Of a stretch of DNA of 48,218 nucleotides, positions 35,905 through 44,548 are shown piece by piece. Source of the DNA: Colivivens sp964452915 (lineage in GTDB: Bacteria > Bacteroidota > Bacteroidia > Bacteroidales > Bacteroidaceae); the NCBI GenBank assembly GCA_964452915.1, contig CAYVNW010000022.1, forward strand, positions 1 to 48,218. Reading direction: 5' to 3'. A program made the translations under genes and the position numbers. The notes under the pieces are model-generated. The model saw nothing but the letters and a program-made list of their open reading frames with translations. It was not told the DNA's origin and did no database searches. Within the stretch, counting starts at the first letter, position 1. Every line of letters begins with the position of its first letter.

Positions 35905-36303
35905 TTATTCATCTGCAATCACAGGTTCCAGTATATCATAGCTTGTTATTTGCTTCCCTTTTTCACATGGTCCGAACCCACCCTTTTTGATATGATTAAA
36001 ATACTGAGTCAGGTCCGACAGGTCAATTTCGGAGCCGACTTTTGCGGGTAATCCGTATAATTCACGTATTGCTTTTGCCTGGTTTGGCGTAGCGACTTTA
36101 AACTTACAGCTATAATTATGCAGATACCATGCGGACGTGTCCACTTCTGCTATGTCACTATTTTTGTACGTCTGTATAGTGTCATTAGCCGCATAGTCTC
36201 TGTTTGATGCCGTCTTGCAGCCATACAGGCACAACATGACACACAATACCATGAGCAGTCCGTCTATTATTTGTTTTTTTCTTTTCAGTGCGATTTTTTT
36301 CAT
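35905..36303 (-). CDS. Small putative lipoprotein, family not recognised
   Basis: A 132-residue protein from the ATG at 36303; a further ATG at 36309 is possible, and the frame extends to 36357. A basic N-terminus, a hydrophobic stretch and a lipobox (CLYGC) predict a lipoprotein with Cys29 at the mature end. The mature part contains HNYSCKFKVATPNQAKAIRE and a Gly-rich CEKGKQIT segment, with two cysteines that could pair. It lies 50 bp after the murF stop on the same strand and before the NVEALA promoter. I do not recognise the family. Confidence 0.6.
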   Translation of the reverse strand: MKKIALKRKKQIIDGLLMVLCVMLCLYGCKTASNRDYAANDTIQTYKNSDIAEVDTSAWYLHNYSCKFKVATPNQAKAIRELYGLPAKVGSEIDLSDLTQYFNHIKKGGFGPCEKGKQITSYDILEPVIADE

Positions 36304-36353
36304 AATCATATATGTTATAGTATTAGTTGTTTGAATTTCATCCATATATATTC

Positions 36354-37640
36354 TCATAGCAACTTTGCCAGAGTGTATAGCTTCATAGAGTTCGATCCCT
36401 TTATCAAGATCGTACGCTCCCTTAGTTGCGCTGTCGGTATTGCCTTTTTCACTTCCTCAACATCTGTGAAGAACTTGTAATTATTAGTAGAGTTAATACC
36501 TGAAGAGATTGCGGCGCGGTGGAATTCCTCACCTACAAGCCACACTGTACTGAACTTATACTGCTGGATCAGATTCAAGATCTTTGTGTGTTCTTCAAGG
36601 CTTACGTCGCCAAGTTCTTTCATGTCCCCAAGTATCAGCATCTTGTATTTCGCCCTCATGAGGTGGAAATTGTCAATTGCCGCCTTCATGCTGGTAGGAT
36701 TGGCATTGTAAGCATCGACAATGAGAGTATTATTAATTCCCTTCACGAGTTGCGACCGGTTGTTCGATGGTTCGTATGCACTGATAGCCGAGCATATATC
36801 CTCTGTTGAAATACCGAAATAGTCACCCACACATGCGGCGGCAAGTACATTGTCGATGTTGTATGCACCGATAAGTTGGGTACATACTGTATTGCCACAA
36901 TACGAAAAGTAAAGATAAGGGTCGCACCCCAGGAAATACCCGTTGTCACCATATTTTATAAGGTCCAACCCGTCTGATATATCCATCAGATATTTGTTAT
37001 TCTCATTAATGAATGCCTTGCCATGGTGAGTACGAAGATAATCATATAATTCTCCTTTAGTCCGTATCACACCCTCAAACGAGCCGAATCCAAGCAAGTG
37101 AGCTTTGCCTACGTTGGTTATCAGTCCATAGTTGGGCTCAGCAATGTCAACAAGAGCCTTTATTTCACCAGGATGATTAGCCCCCATTTCTATCACAGCG
37201 ATTTCATGTTGCTTGCCAAGTGAGAGCAAAGTCTTAGGTACGCCTATATGGTTGTTGAAATTACCCTTGGTATACAACACATTATATTTTCGAGAAAGCA
37301 CCGTAGCAATCAATTCCTTGGTCGTTGTCTTTCCGTTTGTTCCTGTAACAGCAATAACAGGAATATCAAACTGACGTCTGTGATAATTGGCAAGTTTCTG
37401 TAGAGTCTGCAAGGCATCATCAACAAGTATCAGCCTCTGGTCGGAAGCGTCAGCGTATTGTTGTTCATCAACTACCGCATAGCTGCATCCCTTATCAAGG
37501 GCTGCTTGCGCATATGCATTTCCATCAAACGAATCACCTTTAAGTGCGAAAAAAATAGATTCCTCAGGACAGTCACGGCTGTCAGTCGTGACTTGAGGGT
37601 GTCGCTGAAATATACTATATAGTTCTTCTATCTGTATCAT
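36354..37640 (-). CDS. murF: UDP-MurNAc-tripeptide--D-Ala-D-Ala ligase MurF
   Basis: A 428-residue Mur ligase that adds D-Ala-D-Ala to the peptidoglycan precursor in the cytoplasm. ATP loop VTGTNGKTTTKE at 98-109; IEMGANHPGEI in the central domain; YNANPTSM in the C-terminal half. The frame is open to 37664, but the ATG at 37640 gives the normal N-terminus (MIQIEELYSIF) and lies downstream of the promoter element at 37662. Divergent from folP. Confidence 0.96.
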   Translation of the reverse strand: MIQIEELYSIFQRHPQVTTDSRDCPEESIFFALKGDSFDGNAYAQAALDKGCSYAVVDEQQYADASDQRLILVDDALQTLQKLANYHRRQFDIPVIAVTGTNGKTTTKELIATVLSRKYNVLYTKGNFNNHIGVPKTLLSLGKQHEIAVIEMGANHPGEIKALVDIAEPNYGLITNVGKAHLLGFGSFEGVIRTKGELYDYLRTHHGKAFINENNKYLMDISDGLDLIKYGDNGYFLGCDPYLYFSYCGNTVCTQLIGAYNIDNVLAAACVGDYFGISTEDICSAISAYEPSNNRSQLVKGINNTLIVDAYNANPTSMKAAIDNFHLMRAKYKMLILGDMKELGDVSLEEHTKILNLIQQYKFSTVWLVGEEFHRAAISSGINSTNNYKFFTDVEEVKKAIPTAQLRERTILIKGSNSMKLYTLAKLL

Positions 37641-37661
37641 TGCTGTGTATCTAAACAAGCA

Positions 37662-37669
37662 CAAAGGTA
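37662..37669 (-). promoter_or_regulatory. Probable -7 element of murF
   Basis: TACCTTTG on the minus strand matches TAnnTTTG, 22 bp before the murF ATG. No clear -33 box. Confidence 0.5.
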
Positions 37670-37712
37670 GTAATTAATTAATAAAATGGATGCGATATTC
37701 GTTTTTTTTCTC

Positions 37713-37720
37713 TAACTTTG
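37713..37720 (+). promoter_or_regulatory. -7 element of the folP-cdaA operon
   Basis: TAACTTTG on the plus strand, 30 bp upstream of ATG 37750. It lies inside the longest possible folP frame (open from 37690), which argues that the upstream ATG is not used. Confidence 0.65.
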
Positions 37721-37749
37721 CACTATTCCTAACGGGTAATTGTGTGAAT

Positions 37750-38616
37750 ATGAAAAAAAACGCAGAATATACAATTAATGTAGGAGGCCGGTTGTTGGAC
37801 CTCTCTGCCCCATGTGTGATGGGCATCGTGAACATAACTCCCGACTCATTTTATACAAGCATATCTCCGGATGAAAAGAAATCATCGGCTGAAGGGGTTG
37901 CAAAACTCGTGGAGAAGCACATCGCTAATGGAGCCGCCATCATCGATGTAGGAGGTTGCTCCACAAGGCCAGGCAGTGAGGCTGTCGACGAAAAGGGAGA
38001 ATGGGAGCGGCTCACGCTATGTCTTGATATTATAAGAAAGAGATGGAGCGATGTCGTGGTGTCCGTTGACACGTTCCGCCCCAACATTGCAGAACGATGC
38101 ATCAAAGAATACGGAGTACAGATTATAAACGATGTTTCCGGCGGATGCGATGCGATGTATGACGTTGTTACGAAATATGGAGTACCCTACATTCTGACGT
38201 TCAATGTCCCACGCAATTCTGATGAAGACATTTGTCAGCAAGAACTTCTATTCTTTGCCGAACAAGTTCAACGGCTCAGAGACAAAGGAGCAAAGGACAT
38301 CATACTCGACCCTGGATTCGGGTTCAACAAGACTCTTGACGAAAACTACGAGATCCTATCGAACATGGAGAATCTTAGCATCTTGGAGTTGCCTGTACTT
38401 GTTGGTGTATCACACAAAAGCATGATATTTAAACTGCTTGGCACAAGTCCTGACGAGGCTCTTAATGGTACTACAATATTGAATTTGGTATCACTGGAAA
38501 AAGGAGCAAGTATACTTCGTGTACATGAGACCAGAGAGGCAATGGAATGTATAGCCATATACAACAAGCTCATGGAAACGAGAATCGAGCCCGATGACAA
38601 TAATGATATAAACTGA
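37750..38616 (+). CDS. folP: Dihydropteroate synthase
   Basis: A 288-residue TIM-barrel enzyme that joins p-aminobenzoate to 6-hydroxymethyl-7,8-dihydropterin diphosphate in folate synthesis; it is the sulfonamide target. Signature motifs MGIVNITPDSF at 24-34 and DVGGCSTRPG at 66-75 are intact. The ATG at 37750 is chosen over 37690 because the promoter -7 box lies between them. cdaA follows after 10 bp, the standard Bacteroidetes pairing. Confidence 0.96.
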   Translation: MKKNAEYTINVGGRLLDLSAPCVMGIVNITPDSFYTSISPDEKKSSAEGVAKLVEKHIANGAAIIDVGGCSTRPGSEAVDEKGEWERLTLCLDIIRKRWSDVVVSVDTFRPNIAERCIKEYGVQIINDVSGGCDAMYDVVTKYGVPYILTFNVPRNSDEDICQQELLFFAEQVQRLRDKGAKDIILDPGFGFNKTLDENYEILSNMENLSILELPVLVGVSHKSMIFKLLGTSPDEALNGTTILNLVSLEKGASILRVHETREAMECIAIYNKLMETRIEPDDNNDIN

Positions 38617-38626
38617 AACAGATAGC

Positions 38627-39400
38627 ATGATACTTGACTTTGGAATAAAAGACATAATTGATATTCTGTGCGTTGCCCTTCTGTTGTACTATGTCTATAA
38701 GTTGATGAAGGACTCCGGATCACTGAATATCTTTTATGGAATACTGCTTTTTATAGTTGTATGGATACTTGTGTCACAAGTATTTGAGATGAGACTACTG
38801 GGATCTATATTCGACAAGTTGGTCAGCGTGGGTGTACTGGCACTAATCATCCTGTTCCAGGAAGAAATACGCCGTTTCTTCCTTACTCTGGGTTCTCACA
38901 GTCGTTTTAACTTCCTATGGCGCTTGTTCACACGGAAGAAAAGTAATAAAAACGAGACCGAAGAGAATCCGTCGGTAATGAAAATAGTATGGGCATGCGA
39001 GCAGATGAGTAAGAACAAAGTAGGCGCACTCATTATAATAGAAAACAACATGGCTCTGACCGACATCGTGAAGTCGGGCGAGACGATTGATGCAGTTATC
39101 AACAGTCAGCTCATTCAAAACATATTCTTCAAGAACAGTCCATTACACGACGGAGCAATGATAATCAGCCACAACCGTATCGAAGCGGCCGGATGTATTC
39201 TGCCTGTATCCCACGACATGAACATACCTAAAGAGTTGGGACTGCGCCACCGTGCCGCACTTGGTATCTCACAGCAAAGCGATGCATTAGCAATTGTGGT
39301 ATCAGAGGAAACAGGCGCGATCTCAATAGCACGCCGAGGCGAACTAAAGCATCGCATCTCGACCGAAGAACTTGAAAGTCAAATAGCAGAAATAATATAA
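38627..39400 (+). CDS. cdaA: Diadenylate cyclase CdaA
   Basis: A 257-residue membrane enzyme making cyclic di-AMP from two ATP. Three N-terminal membrane spans (about 10-26, 34-52, 64-78) and a DAC domain with catalytic DGA at 175-177 and RHR at 207-209. Cyclic di-AMP controls osmotic and cell wall balance. No cdaR gene is adjacent, as is usual outside Firmicutes. The stop at 39400 lies 4 bp before the GH105 start. Confidence 0.96.
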   Translation: MILDFGIKDIIDILCVALLLYYVYKLMKDSGSLNIFYGILLFIVVWILVSQVFEMRLLGSIFDKLVSVGVLALIILFQEEIRRFFLTLGSHSRFNFLWRLFTRKKSNKNETEENPSVMKIVWACEQMSKNKVGALIIIENNMALTDIVKSGETIDAVINSQLIQNIFFKNSPLHDGAMIISHNRIEAAGCILPVSHDMNIPKELGLRHRAALGISQQSDALAIVVSEETGAISIARRGELKHRISTEELESQIAEII

Positions 39401-39404
39401 CAAT

Positions 39405-40574
39405 ATGCGAACATTCTTTTTAACCACGTGTCTTATTTTAGCGACATCTCTGAATGCTGCGAAACCTAAATTACCGACTAAAGCAAAAATACTGGAAGAC
39501 CTGGAATTAGCAAATGGATACTTTATCAACAAACATCCAGATGCAGGTGCACCAACATACGTGAAGAAAATGCGTCCGAGCAACCTCTGGACCCGCGGGG
39601 TGTACTTCGAGGGATTGGTTGCACTGACCGACATCGAGCGGGAAGTGAAATCCGATGCTTACGAGACAAACAACCAATATCTGTATGATTGGGCATCAGC
39701 ACACGAATGGGTTCCTCGTAATGGAGTTAAAACACGCGACGCTGATGATTATTGCTGTTGCCAGGCATATCTGGCGATGTACCAAAACGGACAGACGAAC
39801 ACATATACACCTACTATGCAATGTATGGACAACCTTCTGACAAACCGAGAAAGTGTGAGTGATTGGACATGGATCGATGCTATACAGATGGGATTGCCTG
39901 TTTTGACTAAAATGTCAGTAATCAAAAAGACAGAAGGGGATATTGCATTCGACCGCTATGCACAACACGGATGGAAAATGTATAGCTACACCCGTGACAT
40001 ACTTGCCGGAGGCTTGTTTAATAAAAAAGAAGGACTTTGGTGGCGTGACAAGGATTTTATACCGCCATACAAAGAGCCCAACGGGAAAAACTGCTATTGG
40101 AGCAGAGGCAACGGATGGGTATATGCCGCACTTGTCAGGGCAATGCAGGACATCATGAGTATCGACGGCTACAATGATTATCTCGACGATTATAAAGCCG
40201 ATTATCTCAAGATGACTGATGCGCTCGTGAAATGCCAGCGCAAAGATATGTTTTGGAACGTAAGCCTGCTCGACGAGAGCAACTATGGAGGCAAGGAACT
40301 GACTGGCACTGCCCTTTTCGTCTATGGAATGGCTTGGGGAATACGTCAAGGGATACTCGACAGCAATAAGTTTCTGCCACTTGTTGCCAAAACATGGAAT
40401 GCTATGGTAAAGGATTGCCTGCACAAGGATGGATTCCTTGGTTACGTGCAGGGAACAGGTAAACAGCCAAGCGACTCCCAACCAGTTACATACAATAGTG
40501 AGCCGGACTTTGACGACTTTGGACTGGGATGCTTTCTGTTAGCAGGTTCTGAAGTTTATCAATTGGCTCAGTAA
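39405..40574 (+). CDS. Unsaturated rhamnogalacturonyl hydrolase-like, GH105/GH88
   Basis: A 389-residue secreted (alpha/alpha)6-barrel enzyme. Signal peptide 1-18; YDWASAHEW, WTWIDAIQMGLP (Asp158 is the likely catalytic residue), WWRDKDF, YWSRGNGWVYAALVRAM, and a C-terminal DDFGLGCFLLAG. It removes the unsaturated galacturonyl residue left by pectate or rhamnogalacturonan lyases. It is placed 4 bp after cdaA, an odd genomic neighbour for a pectin enzyme, and before a DUF4837 lipoprotein. Confidence 0.9.
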   Translation: MRTFFLTTCLILATSLNAAKPKLPTKAKILEDLELANGYFINKHPDAGAPTYVKKMRPSNLWTRGVYFEGLVALTDIEREVKSDAYETNNQYLYDWASAHEWVPRNGVKTRDADDYCCCQAYLAMYQNGQTNTYTPTMQCMDNLLTNRESVSDWTWIDAIQMGLPVLTKMSVIKKTEGDIAFDRYAQHGWKMYSYTRDILAGGLFNKKEGLWWRDKDFIPPYKEPNGKNCYWSRGNGWVYAALVRAMQDIMSIDGYNDYLDDYKADYLKMTDALVKCQRKDMFWNVSLLDESNYGGKELTGTALFVYGMAWGIRQGILDSNKFLPLVAKTWNAMVKDCLHKDGFLGYVQGTGKQPSDSQPVTYNSEPDFDDFGLGCFLLAGSEVYQLAQ

Positions 40575-40592
40575 AAAATAAAAGGATTTGGC

Positions 40593-41609
40593 ATGATGAA
40601 GACCATTAATGCAATAACTCTGTTGTTGGCAGTGTTGCTGATTACCGGATGCACTGACGGCACTAAGAAAAAGCCTGCCGGCACTTATGTCACAGTACAC
40701 AGTAGTCCGTACGAGTTGCTTATCGTGGGCAACAAGGACTGGCTTTCTACTACAAACGGCACTGTATTCATGGAGAATGTGAACCCTGAAGTACCGGGAC
40801 TTCCGCAAAGCGAGCAAAACTTTAAAGTAATAAGCATCAACTCATATGCTTTCGACAAGACGTTCCAAGCATTTGCAAACATCATTATTTTCGATATAGA
40901 CGCCAAATACACTAAAGCTGAAATAAAAAAGGCTATGGACGTATACGCCCATCCACAAACAATCGTATATCTGACTGCCCCCGACGGCAGATCAATGGCT
41001 GACCTTGCAGAAACAGACGGGAATAAAATTGTCGACTTGTTCGTGAGTGCAGAACTCAAACGCGAACGCAGCTATCTTAACAAGATGCATAGCGACGCAG
41101 TACTCAATCAAGTGAAGCGACAGTTTGGGTGCACAATATATGTACCCAAGGACATCGATGCAATTAAAGAAGGCACAAACTTCATGTGGGCATCATCGCT
41201 TGCGGAAGAGAACCGGTTGAACATCTGCGTATACTCTTATCCATTTACAGCTGATGAAGATTTTTCGAAGCAAAGGTTCATAGCACACCGCGACTCATTC
41301 ATGCAGAAAAACATCCGAGGCGAGGAATTCAACCAATACATGAGCCTCAACAAGGACTTTGTAGATTCAAGGCATATCATGTACGACGGACACTTCGTAC
41401 AAGAAGTACGTGGATTGTGGCGGATGGAAAACGATATGATGGGCGGACCATTCGTCTCATACACGCAAGTTGATACCGCCACCAACCGTGTTATCGTGAC
41501 AGAAGGATTTGTCTACGCACCAGAAAAAAAGAAGCGCAACTATATACGGGAACTTGAGGCTTCATTGCAAACCCTCAAAATATTGCCATCAAACAAAACA
41601 AGCAACTAA
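40593..41609 (+). CDS. DUF4837 family lipoprotein
   Basis: A 338-residue lipoprotein with lipobox LITGC near residue 20. The mature part opens GTYVTVHSSPYELLIVGNKDW and includes the segment RHIMYDGHFVQEVRGLWRMEND, both typical of DUF4837 of Bacteroidetes. Tandem ATGs at 40593 and 40596 are equally possible. It is 18 bp after GH105, so probably co-transcribed. Function unknown. Confidence 0.85.
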   Translation: MMKTINAITLLLAVLLITGCTDGTKKKPAGTYVTVHSSPYELLIVGNKDWLSTTNGTVFMENVNPEVPGLPQSEQNFKVISINSYAFDKTFQAFANIIIFDIDAKYTKAEIKKAMDVYAHPQTIVYLTAPDGRSMADLAETDGNKIVDLFVSAELKRERSYLNKMHSDAVLNQVKRQFGCTIYVPKDIDAIKEGTNFMWASSLAEENRLNICVYSYPFTADEDFSKQRFIAHRDSFMQKNIRGEEFNQYMSLNKDFVDSRHIMYDGHFVQEVRGLWRMENDMMGGPFVSYTQVDTATNRVIVTEGFVYAPEKKKRNYIRELEASLQTLKILPSNKTSN

Positions 41610-41689
41610 CTGATGCCGGCGGCCCGCACAAGCGTCAGGCTACAGACGGATGAACTTTCACAATGTATAACTAATAACTTCAACTGACA

Positions 41690-44548
41690 ATGAAATACTT
41701 AATATCGATATTTGTATCGTTAATGACCCTGACGGCAAATGCCCAGAATATAAACCTCGCAGGAATATGGGAATTCCAGATAGACAGTTTAGATGTAGGA
41801 CAAAAACAAAGATGGTTTGAGCCAAGGCATTTTGACGATACAATCGAAATGCCTGCTTCCATGCCTGAGCGCATGAAGGGTGATGACATAAGCGTCAGGA
41901 CAAAATGGGTTGGCAGCCTGTACGACAGTTCGTATTTTTATAATCCTTATATGGCAAAATACCGCAAGCCGGGGAAAGATATGAAACTCACATTTTTCCT
42001 CACCCCCGACAAACATTATGTCGGAGTGGCGTGGTATCAGAAAACCATAAACATCGACAAAGTCGACGCAAACAGTTCGTACACTATCCTGCTCGAACGT
42101 CCGCACATAGAAACCACATTGTACATAAACGGGAAGGAAGCAGGAGTGCAAAACAGCCTGGTGACAGCCCATCAATACGATGTCTCTTCATTGCTTAAAA
42201 AAGGGAAGAATACCATCACGATACGAATTGACAACCGTCCTGAGACTGTGAATGTAGGACAAGACAGTCACTCAATAACTGACCAGACACAAGGAGACTG
42301 GAATGGCATTGTAGGACGTATGGAACTTCAGCGTACTAATGCCACCCATATAACCGACCTGCAAATATACCCTAACATCGACCGGTCGGAAGCACTTGTC
42401 AAAATCAAGATAAAAGGCAAACCAAAGACAAAGGTCCGAATCAATATCAACGCAACACCAGAAGACGGGAACTCCGCAAGTTATTCCACCGGCACAACAT
42501 CACAATTAACATCCGACACCACACTTGTTGAGATCGTCTTGCCGATGAGCAATGCCCAATTATGGGATGAATTTCATCCAAACCTGTACAACATGACTGC
42601 ATCAATCTCTATAAAAAAGACTCAGACCGACAAACGCACGGTTTCGTTTGGCATGCGTAAGTTTGAGATACGGGGCAAGATGTTCTACGTAAACAATCAT
42701 GAGATTCAATTGCGCGGTACAGTAGAGAACTGCGACTTTCCACTGACCGGATATGCTCCGATGGATGTAGAGTCATGGATGCGAGTGTTCCGCCGTTGCA
42801 GAGAATACGGACTAAACCACATGCGGTTCCATTCATATTGTCCTCCTGAAGCAGCGTTCATAGCGGCAGACAAAGTGGGATTCTACTTACAGCCTGAAGG
42901 ACCAAGCTGGCCAAATCACGGAGTAAAGCTTGGTAACGGACAATTTATCGACAAATACCTTATGGACGAAACGATACGCATGTCGAAAGATTATGGCAAC
43001 CACCCGTCATTTTGCATGATGGCATGCGGCAACGAACCCGCAGGCAACTGGGTCGCATGGGTCAGCAAATTTGTAGACTATTGGAAAGCGACCGACAGCC
43101 GGTGCGTCTATACGGGTGCTTCAGTAGGAGGCAGCTGGCAGTGGCAACCTAAAAGCCAGTACCACGTAAAGGCAGGAGCCCGTGGACTCAACTGGGCCAA
43201 CCGTGCTCCATCGTCGACCGACGACTACAGCTCCACTATCGGAAAAGTAGAGGAGCCATATGTCAGCCACGAGACAGGACAGTGGTGTGCATTCCCTAAC
43301 TTCAAGGAAATAAGTAAATACACAGGAGTGAACAAGGCCCGCAACTTCGAAGTATTCCGTGATATACTGAAAGACAATGGAATGGCGGACCGTGCAGAAA
43401 AATTCCTTATGGCGTCCGGGAAACTGCAGGCACTCTGCTACAAATATGAAATCGAACGCACAATGCGTACACCTCAATATGCAGGGTTCCAATTGCTCTC
43501 GCTCAACGACTATTCAGGACAAGGCACGGCACTCGTGGGGGTAACCGATGTATTCTTCGACGATAAAGGCTATATATCAGCTGCCGACTTCCGCGAATTC
43601 TGCTCGCCAATCGTACCTCTTGCCAAAATAGCTAAATTCACATACAAAAGCAACGAAACCTTCCATGCAGACATCGTCCTCAACCAATATTCCGACCAAC
43701 CACTACGAAACGTAACACCGACATACTCAATAACGTCCGGAAGTAAGACATTAAAAAGCGGAGAGTTCTTGGCACGTGATTTCCCTATAGCAGGCAACCA
43801 GGAAGTAGGCAGCGTAGACTTTAGCTTGCAGGACATTAAGGCTCCATGCAAACTGACATTTACCGTCTCAGTCCCAGGTCACGATGCTCAAAACCACTGG
43901 AACTTCTGGGTCTACCCTGCTGAAGTCAAGGAAGATGCAGGTGACGTATGGATTACCGATCAGTTCGACGAGAAGACAATGAATGTACTCAAGAAAGGCG
44001 GAAAGGTGTTGATTACCGCGGCAGGTAAGATTACTTACGGCAAAGATGTGGTGCAGCAGTTCACGCCGGTCTTTTGGAACACAAGCTGGTTCAAGATGCG
44101 TCCGCCTCATACCACCGGAATATATGTAGAGGCGGAACACGACATCTTCGATCTCTTCCCGACTGATTACTACAGCGATTTGCAATGGTGGGAACTCGTG
44201 AACAAGGCACAAGTGATGCAGTTCTCAGAATTTCCTGCCGACTTCCAGCCACTCGTGCAAAGCATCGACACATGGTTCATCTCACGCAAGATCGGAATGC
44301 TGTTTGAGGCAAATGTGTTGGGAGGCAAACTCGTTATGACATCAATGGACATAACAGGCAACCTGGACCACAGGGTAGCGGCAAGGCAGATGCGCGCCTC
44401 TATCCTTCACTACATGCTGTCCGATAAGTTCAAGCCTCACTACAATATCGACCCACAACTGATAACCGACCTGTTCACTAAAACTGCTCCAGCCGTAAAC
44501 ATGTATACCAAGGATTCTCCTGATGAATTAAAGCCGAAAACGAAATGA
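41690..44548 (+). CDS. GH2-family glycoside hydrolase
   Basis: A 952-residue secreted enzyme of the GH2 layout. Signal peptide 1-18, sugar-binding jelly-roll (about 20-215), immunoglobulin-like domain (216-325), and a TIM barrel with acid/base motif CGNEP at 447-451 (Glu449) and candidate nucleophile Glu528 (SHETGQW); C-terminal beta domains follow. GH2 enzymes are beta-galactosidases, beta-glucuronidases or beta-mannosidases; specificity cannot be read here. The stop overlaps the next start by four bases (ATGA), so the two genes are translationally coupled. Confidence 0.88.
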   Translation: MKYLISIFVSLMTLTANAQNINLAGIWEFQIDSLDVGQKQRWFEPRHFDDTIEMPASMPERMKGDDISVRTKWVGSLYDSSYFYNPYMAKYRKPGKDMKLTFFLTPDKHYVGVAWYQKTINIDKVDANSSYTILLERPHIETTLYINGKEAGVQNSLVTAHQYDVSSLLKKGKNTITIRIDNRPETVNVGQDSHSITDQTQGDWNGIVGRMELQRTNATHITDLQIYPNIDRSEALVKIKIKGKPKTKVRININATPEDGNSASYSTGTTSQLTSDTTLVEIVLPMSNAQLWDEFHPNLYNMTASISIKKTQTDKRTVSFGMRKFEIRGKMFYVNNHEIQLRGTVENCDFPLTGYAPMDVESWMRVFRRCREYGLNHMRFHSYCPPEAAFIAADKVGFYLQPEGPSWPNHGVKLGNGQFIDKYLMDETIRMSKDYGNHPSFCMMACGNEPAGNWVAWVSKFVDYWKATDSRCVYTGASVGGSWQWQPKSQYHVKAGARGLNWANRAPSSTDDYSSTIGKVEEPYVSHETGQWCAFPNFKEISKYTGVNKARNFEVFRDILKDNGMADRAEKFLMASGKLQALCYKYEIERTMRTPQYAGFQLLSLNDYSGQGTALVGVTDVFFDDKGYISAADFREFCSPIVPLAKIAKFTYKSNETFHADIVLNQYSDQPLRNVTPTYSITSGSKTLKSGEFLARDFPIAGNQEVGSVDFSLQDIKAPCKLTFTVSVPGHDAQNHWNFWVYPAEVKEDAGDVWITDQFDEKTMNVLKKGGKVLITAAGKITYGKDVVQQFTPVFWNTSWFKMRPPHTTGIYVEAEHDIFDLFPTDYYSDLQWWELVNKAQVMQFSEFPADFQPLVQSIDTWFISRKIGMLFEANVLGGKLVMTSMDITGNLDHRVAARQMRASILHYMLSDKFKPHYNIDPQLITDLFTKTAPAVNMYTKDSPDELKPKTK

